64,000 nt of DNA from Torulaspora globosa. Lineage: Eukaryota > Ascomycota > Saccharomycetes > Saccharomycetales > Saccharomycetaceae. The position numbers and the translations under genes are program-made. Under the pieces are notes generated by a model, which did no database searches, had not been told where the DNA came from, and worked only from the letters and a program-made list of their open reading frames with translations. The DNA is taken from the NCBI RefSeq assembly GCF_014133895.1, contig NC_050733.1, forward strand, positions 620,001 to 684,000. Direction: 5' to 3'. Of this stretch, positions 47,601 to 55,325 are shown piece after piece (position 1 is the first letter of the stretch; each line of letters starts with the position of its first letter).

Positions 47601-48167
47601 CTGGCTGCAATAACTTGCCGTGGACCTCGCAAAGACTTCCGCCATATTTCGCACGTCTACCAGAGTTTCAATCTCATTCATGAATTCGAACGCGGCTTCC
47701 GCATCCCGCTCAGACGGTGGTATTTTCAACAACAGTTCGAGTGCTCCGCCTATTATCACATTAGCATTATCTAGCGATACCTCTACCGTTGTCAGAGAAT
47801 TTATCAGCGAGCAGGTATGCTTTAAAGTTTGCAAAAACACAAGAAATTCCGAGTCAACTATCTGCAACGTTTGTATCAGATGAGGAACGAATCTTAACTT
47901 CTTCAATAGTCTCTTTAGTATCACTTCATCTCCCAGCGCCATCCACAGCTCGTTGAACAGTTTCCATATTCTGTGATCTTTCTTGTACCCGCTCAGTTTT
48001 TGATCATTCCACCTGTCTACTATGAGCTCTAAGATGAAATTCTCCTTATTAGGGAAGTACAGATGCAATTGATCAAGTTGCGACACAACTTCGCAGATTT
48101 CCCGCGTAGAAATCTCTTTCGACCGTAGAAGTTTTGTCAATGCCTCGGTGGTTCGAGGAATTTCCAT
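44688..48167 (-). CDS. URB2: Urb2, nucleolar pre-60S ribosome assembly protein
   Basis: A 1159-residue all-helical protein (S. cerevisiae Urb2 is 1174). The family is required early in 27S pre-rRNA processing and 60S subunit assembly together with Nop8, Urb1 and Rsa3. There are no catalytic motifs. The identification rests on length, the helical repeat character, the N-terminal LFNELWMALGDEVILKRLLK block and C-terminal LVNSALDHAGRQYLRGLYAD, and the flanking genes GEF1 and NUP85, which match YJR040W-YJR041C-YJR042W. The promoter contains PAC and RRPE, as expected for the RiBi regulon. Confidence 0.88.
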   Translation of the reverse strand: MEIPRTTEALTKLLRSKEISTREICEVVSQLDQLHLYFPNKENFILELIVDRWNDQKLSGYKKDHRIWKLFNELWMALGDEVILKRLLKKLRFVPHLIQTLQIVDSEFLVFLQTLKHTCSLINSLTTVEVSLDNANVIIGGALELLLKIPPSERDAEAAFEFMNEIETLVDVRNMAEVFARSTASYCSQLLLPSLKYFAEFKDSNDPIAALLTERLGSFVFGRSVDTVKLLDRFVQSKSTELSSQNCSALFSKCILFLSKEHFKELEKIFSILIRIHPELCSELLGELSLSKKTMSQGFLQGLFEDSISAIQRDTTNLELWQLIYYILTLDIEIGIKNSEQILALISKGRDQCIDWSIKLWSQLIKCHRNARELPQFFDKLESYCQQNSDSAFLINDDKFAEFLSDCLTTFSATQLKNELSEYLDVLQNSPANKLNAQLLIVLLKGLPKLAYATLADYRILLKRVFDLKLDDQKLCWTARYLVMGVFDDIIPEEILDSPEKLMETSNLSCKSPIELFYYLLKLREYRAFDMLPVIDPFMKKISSLPVEEQSGVLRIVFNNWSTIISSLFPQSEVKRLVDMVFTEDRIFILDDILNNDDVFEEQGIMHFIIRSVSQSYEDQSTLRFLLKVPIQCITKSIRIDLINKISQKADITETDMQVLVHLLKNATFRSDIEKDWYALQSFMVAKMKDLTYQNSVFETVWLNHLAQIKESVSEAFIQRGIESLYDQLRTEECDPACFQIAFLVLKSTTSDESQRLRSIYVEKAVKLFMDGTINKDLKMTSWLLRTLYQIFKAQGLHYCQEIPYKEALSRFIKSRFTGIQKTDNDLLISMFLLYSILYSTELEYLYAQYMVLRGAGIEATLLTAGIETAVRLSQEQDVKTFNRAFASTFESFESCPPDFANALLELYQLQIKLLDKGNNAAGKLFLRSVSDFYTHCSKFDPLVESISKIMNCIGELLISKAWLFSQYCIEMLFPLCLRLNLIFVDSTVDGYSDQIFITTMKVISNVLFTQRIKLSNRHHIVIAFLCENLELLSAYKDTKLTFESAKSLARLIINLCEPNSSLVKQASGRNILNSRTSEIKSSLRKHVPALLIRYIHLSVHSPFDPRARSQLTTAIYSIFDLLSQDGLSLVNSALDHAGRQYLRGLYADYKKYGKWLAD

Positions 48168-48258
48168 TATACTAGTTAGAAATGGCTCTAAAACAGCTAT
48201 GACGGCTTCAATGGATGCTTACACGGCCATTATTCACTGATCACTGCCATTATTTAAA

Positions 48259-48310
48259 GCGATGAGATGAGCTTTGACAAATTTTCCACACTAAGACTTT
48301 TGCACGTGAT
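48259..48310 (-). promoter_or_regulatory. PAC, RRPE-like element and CACGTG between URB2 and NUP85
   Basis: GCGATGAGATGAG at 48259-48271 contains a full PAC core and lies about 92 bases upstream of the URB2 ATG. TGACAAATTTTCCA at 48275-48288 is an RRPE-like AT-core element next to it. TGCACGTGAT at 48301-48310 is a CACGTG box. The placement near URB2 suggests that PAC/RRPE serves URB2 more than NUP85. Confidence 0.7.
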
Positions 48311-48493
48311 TTTTCTTCAAAATAGGCATCTTGAAATTTAATCATATAAAAGTGAGAGCTGAAGCATCTTATTGAAGCCATTGTGCACCTGAAAGGCTTC
48401 ATAGCGTGTTTAGAGTAGTCTGTTGATCTTCGCGAGGGTAGAAATTCCTGCTGGGCTTTTTTTTCGCTGAAATTGGGTAAAATTTGAGTAACA

Positions 48494-50698
48494 ATGGCCG
48501 GAGAAGTGCAGGCGGATGCCGAGAAGTTGCTCATTAACGTCGATTCGATGGATTTTTTGGACGCTGAGGGGTCTGAGAGGGATGAAAGCATGGACTTGAA
48601 TGCGCTCGACGATGAGATGGAGACAGACCCCGTAACTGGGGCCTATATGATCTCTTTGAGCAGAGGCAGCGAGCCTTTGTCTTTTAACGAGAATGGCAAG
48701 TTAAAGTTTAAGTTGAGCCCGTTGGCATACCAGAATATCGGCTTCGTTACGGAGCCAAAGCAATACAAACTTTATCCGGTGAGTTTGCCTAGAGTAGATA
48801 CTACCGAGGAGTACGTTAGTTACGTCTCGAAAGTGTTCGAAATATATCGTGATTTGGGCGATGATAGGCGGTTCTCTGTTCCAACAATTGGCGTAATCAA
48901 CCAGACGGAGGGTAAAGAGCACATAGCAGCCGTGAATCTGGCGATGGAGGCTCTGAGTGTGGAACTTGAGTTGTACATTGAGTCTATCAAAGAAAAATCA
49001 AGCTTGTTTGGAAGATTTTACGAGCTGGAAGAAAGCCTGACGATTATAAACTGTCTAAAAACTTTCCACTTCACGGTAGATACCCCAGATCAAGATATCA
49101 GAGGACAGTTTATCAAGAATTTGCTCGCTTGGATTAACCGCTCGGATGGCGAACCAAACGAGGAAGCCACCAGTCAGGTTCTTTCGAGCAGTTCAGGCAC
49201 AAGGAAGTGCTTCCAAAACCCACCTTTCTGGAAACTTATCAACACATTACTTCTTCGAGGCTTATTCGAGCAGGCCATTGCCTGCTTAGAGACCTCAGGG
49301 CTTTTGCCCTACCTTGAGGGACAATGTAAAGTCTCTTCGAACGCTATTCATGATCTGATATCGTTGATCAGGAGATATCCAATGGATGCAGCCGACGACT
49401 TCAGAGAGTGGAAAAACTTGGCTTTGGAACTGGCCCAGACTTTCAGTGAATCAGATGCAAAGATAACCGGGGAAATGCGTGACCTTATCGAGGATTCTCT
49501 TTTGCTGATAGGCGGTCATCAGGCTAAGATCTTGGCCTACTCCAAGACATGGTATGAATCGCTTAGCGGACTTTTACTTTACTACATTCCGTCCCTGGAG
49601 CTGTGTGAAGAATATTTACACCTATCTCTCAAGAAAAATGCCCTGGATGTTACGAATACTTGGCAACAGGCATGTGTTGATATAATAAAGGGTAAGGTGC
49701 ATTCGATCTTACCGCTACTAGAAGCCCTCGACTCGTGCACAGCTGCAGTGTCGGCAGCTATATGTCAGGCAAAAGGCCTGATTGAGATTTATTACGAAGA
49801 TGGGCAGGATGAGGTTGAGCCAACCGAGGAAATCCTGTCCCCAAGAAATGGCATGGCCTCATATATGCTGAATAGCTTCGCGCTGGAATTATGCTCCTAT
49901 GATGATAAAAAGCTATGGTCTGTCGCTATCGGACTGATCACTTTGTCACCTACCGAGAACACGACTGCCAAGAAGCTGGCGATCGCTGAACTGTTACCGC
50001 ATTATCCCTTCCAGACCAACGATGATATAGAGTGGATGCTCAGTGTAGCGGCGAAGTGGCGTTTACCACAAGTTACCAAATCGATATACATCATGCTTGG
50101 TAACAAATTGCTCTACGAAAGTAATACGATAGAGGCCATGGCAAATTTCAGTAAAGCAGGTAAATTCGAATGGGTAAAGCGATATTCCTGGATGATGTTC
50201 GAAGCTTCGGTGTTGCAGGGCGCTCCTCTGGATGACATTATACTGAACGCCATAGTCAGCGAAGACAGCGAACAAGTCATTCCAAAAGAGCTGCTGGATT
50301 CACTGATGACAAACGCGATGAAGCAAACTTTAGCACCATATGCCGTACTATTTCAGTTCTACGAAGCACAATCTAAGGAAAACTGGTCAGACGCATTACA
50401 ATTTCTATTGGCCTTAATCGACTTCCCCTATCTGCCCAAATGCTACCTGGTGCTACTTGTTGCCAAATTCTTGTACCCATTATTTCTAAAGGATCCATTG
50501 AAGCCGATCCAGGAAGAATCAATTTTACGGATCATGGAAGCTATGGAAAGCAAGTGGGACGACAAAGACGTCAAGTCACAGAATATCTTCCGCTGTGTTC
50601 AAGAGAGCTCAATGGGTGCACTACCTGACACTCTCGAGGCTCTCCATAGGGCGGTGAGAAAAGAACTGAATCTAAAACTATGTCAAGAGTACATGTAA
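48494..50698 (+). CDS. NUP85: Nucleoporin Nup85, Nup84/Y-complex subunit
   Basis: A 734-residue protein (S. cerevisiae 744). An acidic N-terminal segment (about 1-50) precedes the beta strand that completes the Seh1 propeller (about 50-100), then the long alpha-helical ACE1-type domain. The conserved RQ-type blocks FWKLINTLLLRGLFEQAIA (about 245-263) and KWRLPQVTKSIYIMLGNKLL (about 519-538) fit Nup85. It is a core scaffold of the nuclear pore's Y complex. The start is the ATG at 48494. Convergent neighbour: CUP5, at 143 bases. Confidence 0.93.
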   Translation: MAGEVQADAEKLLINVDSMDFLDAEGSERDESMDLNALDDEMETDPVTGAYMISLSRGSEPLSFNENGKLKFKLSPLAYQNIGFVTEPKQYKLYPVSLPRVDTTEEYVSYVSKVFEIYRDLGDDRRFSVPTIGVINQTEGKEHIAAVNLAMEALSVELELYIESIKEKSSLFGRFYELEESLTIINCLKTFHFTVDTPDQDIRGQFIKNLLAWINRSDGEPNEEATSQVLSSSSGTRKCFQNPPFWKLINTLLLRGLFEQAIACLETSGLLPYLEGQCKVSSNAIHDLISLIRRYPMDAADDFREWKNLALELAQTFSESDAKITGEMRDLIEDSLLLIGGHQAKILAYSKTWYESLSGLLLYYIPSLELCEEYLHLSLKKNALDVTNTWQQACVDIIKGKVHSILPLLEALDSCTAAVSAAICQAKGLIEIYYEDGQDEVEPTEEILSPRNGMASYMLNSFALELCSYDDKKLWSVAIGLITLSPTENTTAKKLAIAELLPHYPFQTNDDIEWMLSVAAKWRLPQVTKSIYIMLGNKLLYESNTIEAMANFSKAGKFEWVKRYSWMMFEASVLQGAPLDDIILNAIVSEDSEQVIPKELLDSLMTNAMKQTLAPYAVLFQFYEAQSKENWSDALQFLLALIDFPYLPKCYLVLLVAKFLYPLFLKDPLKPIQEESILRIMEAMESKWDDKDVKSQNIFRCVQESSMGALPDTLEALHRAVRKELNLKLCQEYM

Positions 50699-50841
50699 AT
50701 GCTTCTTACGTCTATTCCATGCAACTATTTAGCATAACATGAAGAAATGAAACAAAGTGCAACCACTAAGCGATCACTGTCTTTTATGATGGTTTATATA
50801 TGACCCTCCAGTAGTTAGGGATGAATAAGTAGCCTTTCAGT

Positions 50842-51330
50842 CTAGTAATGGCACACAACGTCCTGAGTGGCTCTTGAGTTCAACAACAGGGCAACAATCA
50901 AACCGTACAGACCCAAAACTTCAGCGAAAATCAAAATCAAAATCATACCAACGAAAAGTCTTGGTTGCTGAGAGTTACCTCTGACACCCGCATCGCCGAC
51001 GATACCGATGGCGAAACCCGCTGCCAGCCCGCTCAGACCAACGGACAGCCCGGCACCCAACTGGATGAACCCAGTGTACAAAGCCTGTTGCTGCTGTAAA
51101 GAATAACAAACAAGAACAGAGACAACTAGACCGTAGATCGCAATGATACCAGCCATAATCACAGGAACAATGTTCTTGAACAGCAAATCCGGTCTCAAAA
51201 CACAAGTCGCACAAATACCAACACCAGATTTAGCTGTGCCATAAGCAGCACCAAACGAAGTGAAAATAATGGCTGAAGCACAACCAATGGCACCAAAGAA
51301 TGGAGCGTACACAGGACACAATTCACTCAT
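50842..51330 (-). CDS. CUP5: V-ATPase proteolipid subunit c
   Basis: A 162-residue protein (S. cerevisiae Vma3/Cup5 160), four membrane helices at about 11-33, 55-76, 92-114 and 128-150. The essential proton-carrying carboxylate is Glu137 in [13 protein letters not shown], exactly the S. cerevisiae position. The protein forms the c-ring of the Vo sector that acidifies vacuoles and Golgi. The C-terminus has two extra residues after DVVC. A CACGTG box (GGTCACGTGATC, about 51528-51539) lies about 200 bases upstream of the ATG, close to the end of POL32. In S. cerevisiae CUP5 follows SNU13 on chromosome V; here chromosome X-type genes are interleaved. Confidence 0.97.
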   Translation of the reverse strand: MSELCPVYAPFFGAIGCASAIIFTSFGAAYGTAKSGVGICATCVLRPDLLFKNIVPVIMAGIIAIYGLVVSVLVCYSLQQQQALYTGFIQLGAGLSVGLSGLAAGFAIGIVGDAGVRGNSQQPRLFVGMILILIFAEVLGLYGLIVALLLNSRATQDVVCHY

Positions 51331-51563
51331 CTTATATTACAACCAAGCTGACAAAACTGAAAGAACAATCCGAAAACACCAGTCTAGGCTTCTGAATGAC
51401 TCTAACTATGCTCTTCAGATCGATAGATCCCAGCTCTTCCTAGTTGTCAATAACTATACTTTGATTATCCCTTTGAGGAGGCCTTGCAGCCAGGAAGAAA
51501 AAAATGGTCGGCCGGGTAAACTCTATGGTCACGTGATCTATACCGATTATTTAACAGCTGGCT

Positions 51564-52595
51564 TCATCTCTTCTGGAAGAAGCTCTCCAGCGTTCCCTGG
51601 GTTGTCTTGCCCTTGGCGGCCGCCCTCTTCGCTGGGACGTCAGGTTTCGAAGCGGTCGACGGCCTTTTGTGTGCAGGTTTCTGCGGCGGTGTTGAGGTGG
51701 CAGCGCGATTCGTTACCGTGTAGCCATCTTCGTCGACGTACGAGGAATCGGCGCCCGGCCGTGTCTCGGGCGTGTCTTGCTCCTCAGCGTTCTTGGTATG
51801 CATTAGCGAGTCGTCGGCGGTGGTTTCGAGCAGCTCTTCGAGCTCTTGTTTGTCGAGAGGCGTCGATTCTTCCCTCTCTGGGGTCGCGGTGTATGGTTCC
51901 GGGGTCGCACTTGGTTGCTTCTCGTCTGGCATGTCGTCTTCGTCGTCAAACAGGTTGTCCAGCTCTGCCATCTGCGCGGATCTCTTTTTATCGTTCTTGG
52001 TTTCTCGTTCCACTTGTTCCTGCCTCCTTCTCTGGAGTTCCTCACGTCTTTCTCGTTCTTTCCGCTCTCGTTCGCCCCTCATCTTCGCCAAGATCGCTGT
52101 CGATCTGAGGCCCGTGTTCTTGCTCTTCGCTGGTGGCTTCCTGGTAGTCTCTTTGGCCTCGGGAACCGTCCTTGATCTTGCAGTCGGTAGCGGGCTGGGC
52201 TTTGCGGTAGGTTCCGCATCCAGGGTCTTAGCCCTTTTCGGCACGACTTTCAAATCAAAGCAGTTTCGTATCGGCAAGAAATCGTGCAAGTCTCTAGCGA
52301 TGCTCACTGGAGTGAAGATATCCGTCGTGTTGAGGGCATAAATGAAGCAATCAGCCAGTGTTTGCTGGTCGTCAAAGCTGTCTAAGTCGTTTACCACCTT
52401 GATGCTTCCGTCTTTGCCGACGCAAATTATAATGCAATTGAACTTGGTCGACGTATTTTGCTTGTAGTAACTGTACATCAGATATTTGGCCTTCGACGGG
52501 CCTACTTTGAAGCGGCAAATCAGATCTGTGAACAGTACCGGCTTCTCCTCGGTGAATAGTCGCTCATTGATGTACTCAAATACCTCTTCCGCCAT
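51564..52595 (-). CDS. POL32: Pol32, third subunit of DNA polymerase delta
   Basis: A 343-residue protein (S. cerevisiae 350). The N-terminal winged-helix domain (about 1-100) binds Pol31; the middle is highly charged and disordered, with a Glu/Arg-rich helix near 185-215. The C-terminus is the PCNA-interacting peptide TQGTLESFFQKR. The protein promotes processivity, translesion synthesis and break-induced replication. The start is the ATG complementary to 52593-52595. GC-rich codon use in the disordered part creates a long spurious opposite-strand frame. Confidence 0.93.
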   Translation of the reverse strand: MAEEVFEYINERLFTEEKPVLFTDLICRFKVGPSKAKYLMYSYYKQNTSTKFNCIIICVGKDGSIKVVNDLDSFDDQQTLADCFIYALNTTDIFTPVSIARDLHDFLPIRNCFDLKVVPKRAKTLDAEPTAKPSPLPTARSRTVPEAKETTRKPPAKSKNTGLRSTAILAKMRGERERKERERREELQRRRQEQVERETKNDKKRSAQMAELDNLFDDEDDMPDEKQPSATPEPYTATPEREESTPLDKQELEELLETTADDSLMHTKNAEEQDTPETRPGADSSYVDEDGYTVTNRAATSTPPQKPAHKRPSTASKPDVPAKRAAAKGKTTQGTLESFFQKR

Positions 52596-52853
52596 CTTGA
52601 TCGGCTTATTGTCTCACTTCGAATGTGCGACCTCAGTTCATCTCTTGAAGTTTTATGCAAGGTCGCGTCACAATTTAGAGACGCTAGCTACCATAAAGAA
52701 ACAAAGCGACACAACAGTTAAAGCCTTGAGTTTGCACGGTTTCAATCCTCAACGAGGGCTCAAAATTAATACTAAAATTCCGGATACAACTGGAGTCAAC
52801 CAGAAGCTTGGACGAGCTCAATCGCCATTGTTGTCGCTAACGGTACGATAAAA

Positions 52854-53270
52854 ATGCAGATATCCTGTTCTTTGATTTATCTGATACTGTGCTTTCAACT
52901 TGTAAGTGGCCATCTGGGAACGTGGATAGAAAAGGACCAAGATGGCGATCAATGCGACGAAAAGGCTGCATTCAGCTATCTTAATTCTCTGATCGAAAAA
53001 CACGGTGCCAGATTGCAATTAGAAACAGAAAGTCTCAGGGAAGATTTTGGTGTTACGATACAGCAAGCAGATGCACATGACGAAGGCCGAATTTGGCATG
53101 TTGGCGAAGTATCGCTATCGCTACTGGATAAACATAGCGTTTCGTCCCTGACAAATAGATTGGAGAAGGCATGGCGATTGCCATGGAAGCTACTGAACCG
53201 TTTCCGAGTTCCAGAACTGGGACTGTTTTTCCTATCCATTGGCGACACTAATATTTTCGATGAGCTTTAG
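52854..53270 (+). CDS. Small predicted ER-lumenal protein of unknown function (signal peptide, C-terminal FDEL)
   Basis: A 138-residue protein that I do not recognise. Residues 1-19 are a clear signal peptide (hydrophobic core LIYLILCFQLV, cleavage expected after VSG). The rest has no further obvious membrane span and a single Cys34 in the mature part. It ends in NIFDEL, close to HDEL/DDEL ER-retention signals of yeasts, so retention in the ER lumen is plausible. It is divergent from POL32 (258 bases between starts) and lies next to the tRNA-Met gene and retrotransposon relic. It does not match Vps55, which follows POL32 in S. cerevisiae and has four membrane spans. The ATG at 52854 is well placed before the signal peptide. 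Confidence 0.65.
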   Translation: MQISCSLIYLILCFQLVSGHLGTWIEKDQDGDQCDEKAAFSYLNSLIEKHGARLQLETESLREDFGVTIQQADAHDEGRIWHVGEVSLSLLDKHSVSSLTNRLEKAWRLPWKLLNRFRVPELGLFFLSIGDTNIFDEL

Positions 53271-53428
53271 AGTTACAAAACGTTAAAAACTGGGCACCGG
53301 AAAAAACAGCATGAATCTCCCGGTGGAAGTAGGAGAAGATTTAGATATAAACGGCTCATGGCACAATAAGCTGGCAAGTACACGGTATAAAGTGCTAACC
53401 GTTCATTTAATATAGATCTTGAACTGGT

Positions 53429-53442
53429 AAAAAAAAAAAAAA
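53429..53442 (-). terminator. Pol III terminator of the initiator tRNA-Met gene
   Basis: A run of 14 A on the plus strand, T14 on the transcribed strand, starts three bases beyond the 3' end of the tRNA gene. Confidence 0.85.
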
Positions 53443-53444
53443 TT

Positions 53445-53516
53445 TAGCGCCGCTTGGTTTCGATCCAAGGACATCAGGGTTATGAGCCCTGCGCGCTTCC
53501 ACTGCGCCACGGCGCT
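53445..53516 (-). tRNA. Initiator tRNA-Met (CAT)
   Basis: The complement reads as yeast initiator tRNA-Met: acceptor AGCGCCG, anticodon loop CTCATAA (CAT), T-loop ATCGAAA in place of TTCGAAA and discriminator A. The A-T start pair and the special T-loop distinguish the initiator from elongator tRNA-Met. One pair in the T stem differs from S. cerevisiae and is compensated (CTTGG with CCAAG). No intron. Confidence 0.96.
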
Positions 53517-53654
53517 TATCGAATTGATGATGTCTGCAAGAAAACTGAACTACTTATGCAAGTGGATACAAGCTTCCTTGCACATCCTCACCACTGAACC
53601 GATGATCTAGTTTCAGTTCGATCGATCCATGGATCCTAGGGACTTGTGCAAAAG

Positions 53655-55110
53655 ATGGCTTATCTCTTCTTCATTCGTCGAGTGGCAGTAAGAATTCAGA
53701 TAATCTCTAATTTGCTGGAATATGAAGCCGCCCTCTGGTACTATCAATTGTCTAAGGAACTACTCAAAATATGACCCCCAAAGTGTTGTCTCAAGATTCG
53801 ACGAGCCACTAGACCAACTGCATAGCAGTCTCAAACCTCGGATTTAGGAGATCTGGTTCAATGAGTGAGTGACGCTGTCCTGATAGTGATTCTGACTGAA
53901 ATAGGCCAGGCTGAGAGAGCACCCATATGGCTTGTGCCAGACACGGATTCGTGAAGCCGATCAAGCTTAGAAGATCGATATGATTAGAGCTGTAAGTATG
54001 CATTCCGCAAGGGCAAGACATTTCAGCGTATGTTGGAGACTAGTTGCACTACCATTGGCAATTGAATCCTTAAATTATACCCGACCTAGGCTGAACACCA
54101 AATTGCACCAGTGATTCCAGAGACGCCAAAGGCTTCAATAGAACATACAAGATCCATCCGATAATCCACTTAGCGGAAAAGCATCATCTATATCTAAGAT
54201 GACGACAAGTTCGCAAGATTCAAGAAAGCAACATTTAGCGAATACTTCGCTCAAATTCAGCTTCTGATCGCCATAGGAGCCTTCCGAGAGGACCAACTTT
54301 ACCCCAGAAACCATCTCCAGTCGGCAAACAATGATAACGATTCACCGCAGGCCACACGGAACAAGAAGGAAGCTCCTACGAACCTCACAAGACCAGATGC
54401 AAGGTTCCCACGAATACCGCCGTTCGCGGGCTTCAAAGGAGAAGGAAGAGATTGGGAGGACCGTGGATGATTTGCTCGAAAAAACATTCCTCGAACCGTC
54501 AGAGAGCCCTCAGAGCTAACCGGCGGTAGCGGATCGATCGTTCCACATCCCTTGCATTAACGGCTACAATTGATAAGGCCTTCTCATTCCCAAGAGTCGA
54601 AGTGTGCTGGCAAAAATAGAAAACTCTCCCATAATCTCGACTCGAATTCCGCTCATGATATGACCAAATATGAGTGAAAAAGAACATCTATCAGGATGGC
54701 CTTCATAATCCGCAATACCAGAAATCAGAACCGAATGATGCTAGTAGGGTTAACCAACGTCCGTCTTCTCGACGTCCCTGGCTGAAACATGGGGAGCCAT
54801 CTCTGTCCTAATCTACCTGGATGAAAACCCGACGTCGACGACGAAGAAGGAACATTTACAGATAATGCTCAAACGGCTGCAGGATCATCAGCTAATCGCC
54901 GAGGGGGAGAATCGTAAATGCTGTACATCCCGAGGCTCTGTATCTGCCAGATAACGAACAAGTCGAAGCTACGAGCTCTATCCCTTCGCGCAAATCATAA
55001 AGGATGCACAAAGTTAGCTTATATCGTGGTGCTTGATCATGGCAAGCTATAGCAGTCTTGTTGTTTGGGCTCAACGCTACACCGAACGGCAACTAAGACA
55101 GAGATGATGA
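53655..55110 (+). mobile_element. Decayed Ty3/gypsy LTR retrotransposon upstream of tRNA-iMet
   Basis: A heavily mutated Ty3/gypsy element on the plus strand. The best part is the reverse transcriptase (separate entry). Left of it, 53655-53774 has a short frame with LLEYEAALWYYQLSKE, reminiscent of gypsy Gag (a weak match). Right of it, ALYLPDNEQV near 54935-54965 and LNATPNGN near 55070-55093 resemble parts of the integrase region, again weak. Order gag, RT, integrase is preserved, with large deletions. No LTRs or primer-binding site could be found, so the ends are approximate. It lies just upstream of a tRNA gene, the place Ty3 integrates in S. cerevisiae. Confidence 0.7.
54409..54921 (+). 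pseudogene. Ty3/gypsy reverse transcriptase relic
   Basis: Seven reverse-transcriptase landmarks occur in the right order and near-normal spacing, spread over shifted frames. HEYRRSRASKEKEEI then VDDLLEKTFLEPSESP (54409-54519) matches the RT N-terminus. LTATIDKAFSFPRVE (54557 on) matches LNxxTIxDxFPLPRID. LDSNSAHDM (54636 on) matches the LDLxSGYHQI catalytic region. RMAFIIRN (54693 on) matches KTAFxT. GLTNV (54747 on) matches PFGLTNA, with the exact 14-residue spacing from the AF pair. YLDEN (54814 on) is the YLDD box with one Asp lost. KKEHLQIMLKRLQDHQLI to KC (to 54921) matches the thumb start. At least three frameshifts and a TGA in the middle part show it is dead. Confidence 0.85.
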
Positions 55111-55325
55111 CTTACACAGATGAGGCGGCAAGTCCAGCTTACGAGGCACAGGCATTCGGATGAGGCAGTCACCTCAACCAACTTCGAGCTATATCTGTGA
55201 GTTTGATAGGCTTCTAGAGATCTCCGTGAGCAGTGACTGTAATTTTTCACCAAGTCATCGCATTAATGATTACAGTTTGAAGAGAAGAATGGCACCTTCT
55301 AGCCAGTTCTTTGAGCATAAGCTGT

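Noticed and set aside
51260..52108. 282-codon plus-strand open frame
   Set aside because: It overlaps POL32 and the CUP5 start in antisense; its sequence is Arg/Ser-rich with no family resemblance.
54892..55092. 66-codon minus-strand frame
   Set aside because: It lies opposite the retrotransposon relic; plus-strand RT and integrase-like motifs explain the sequence better.
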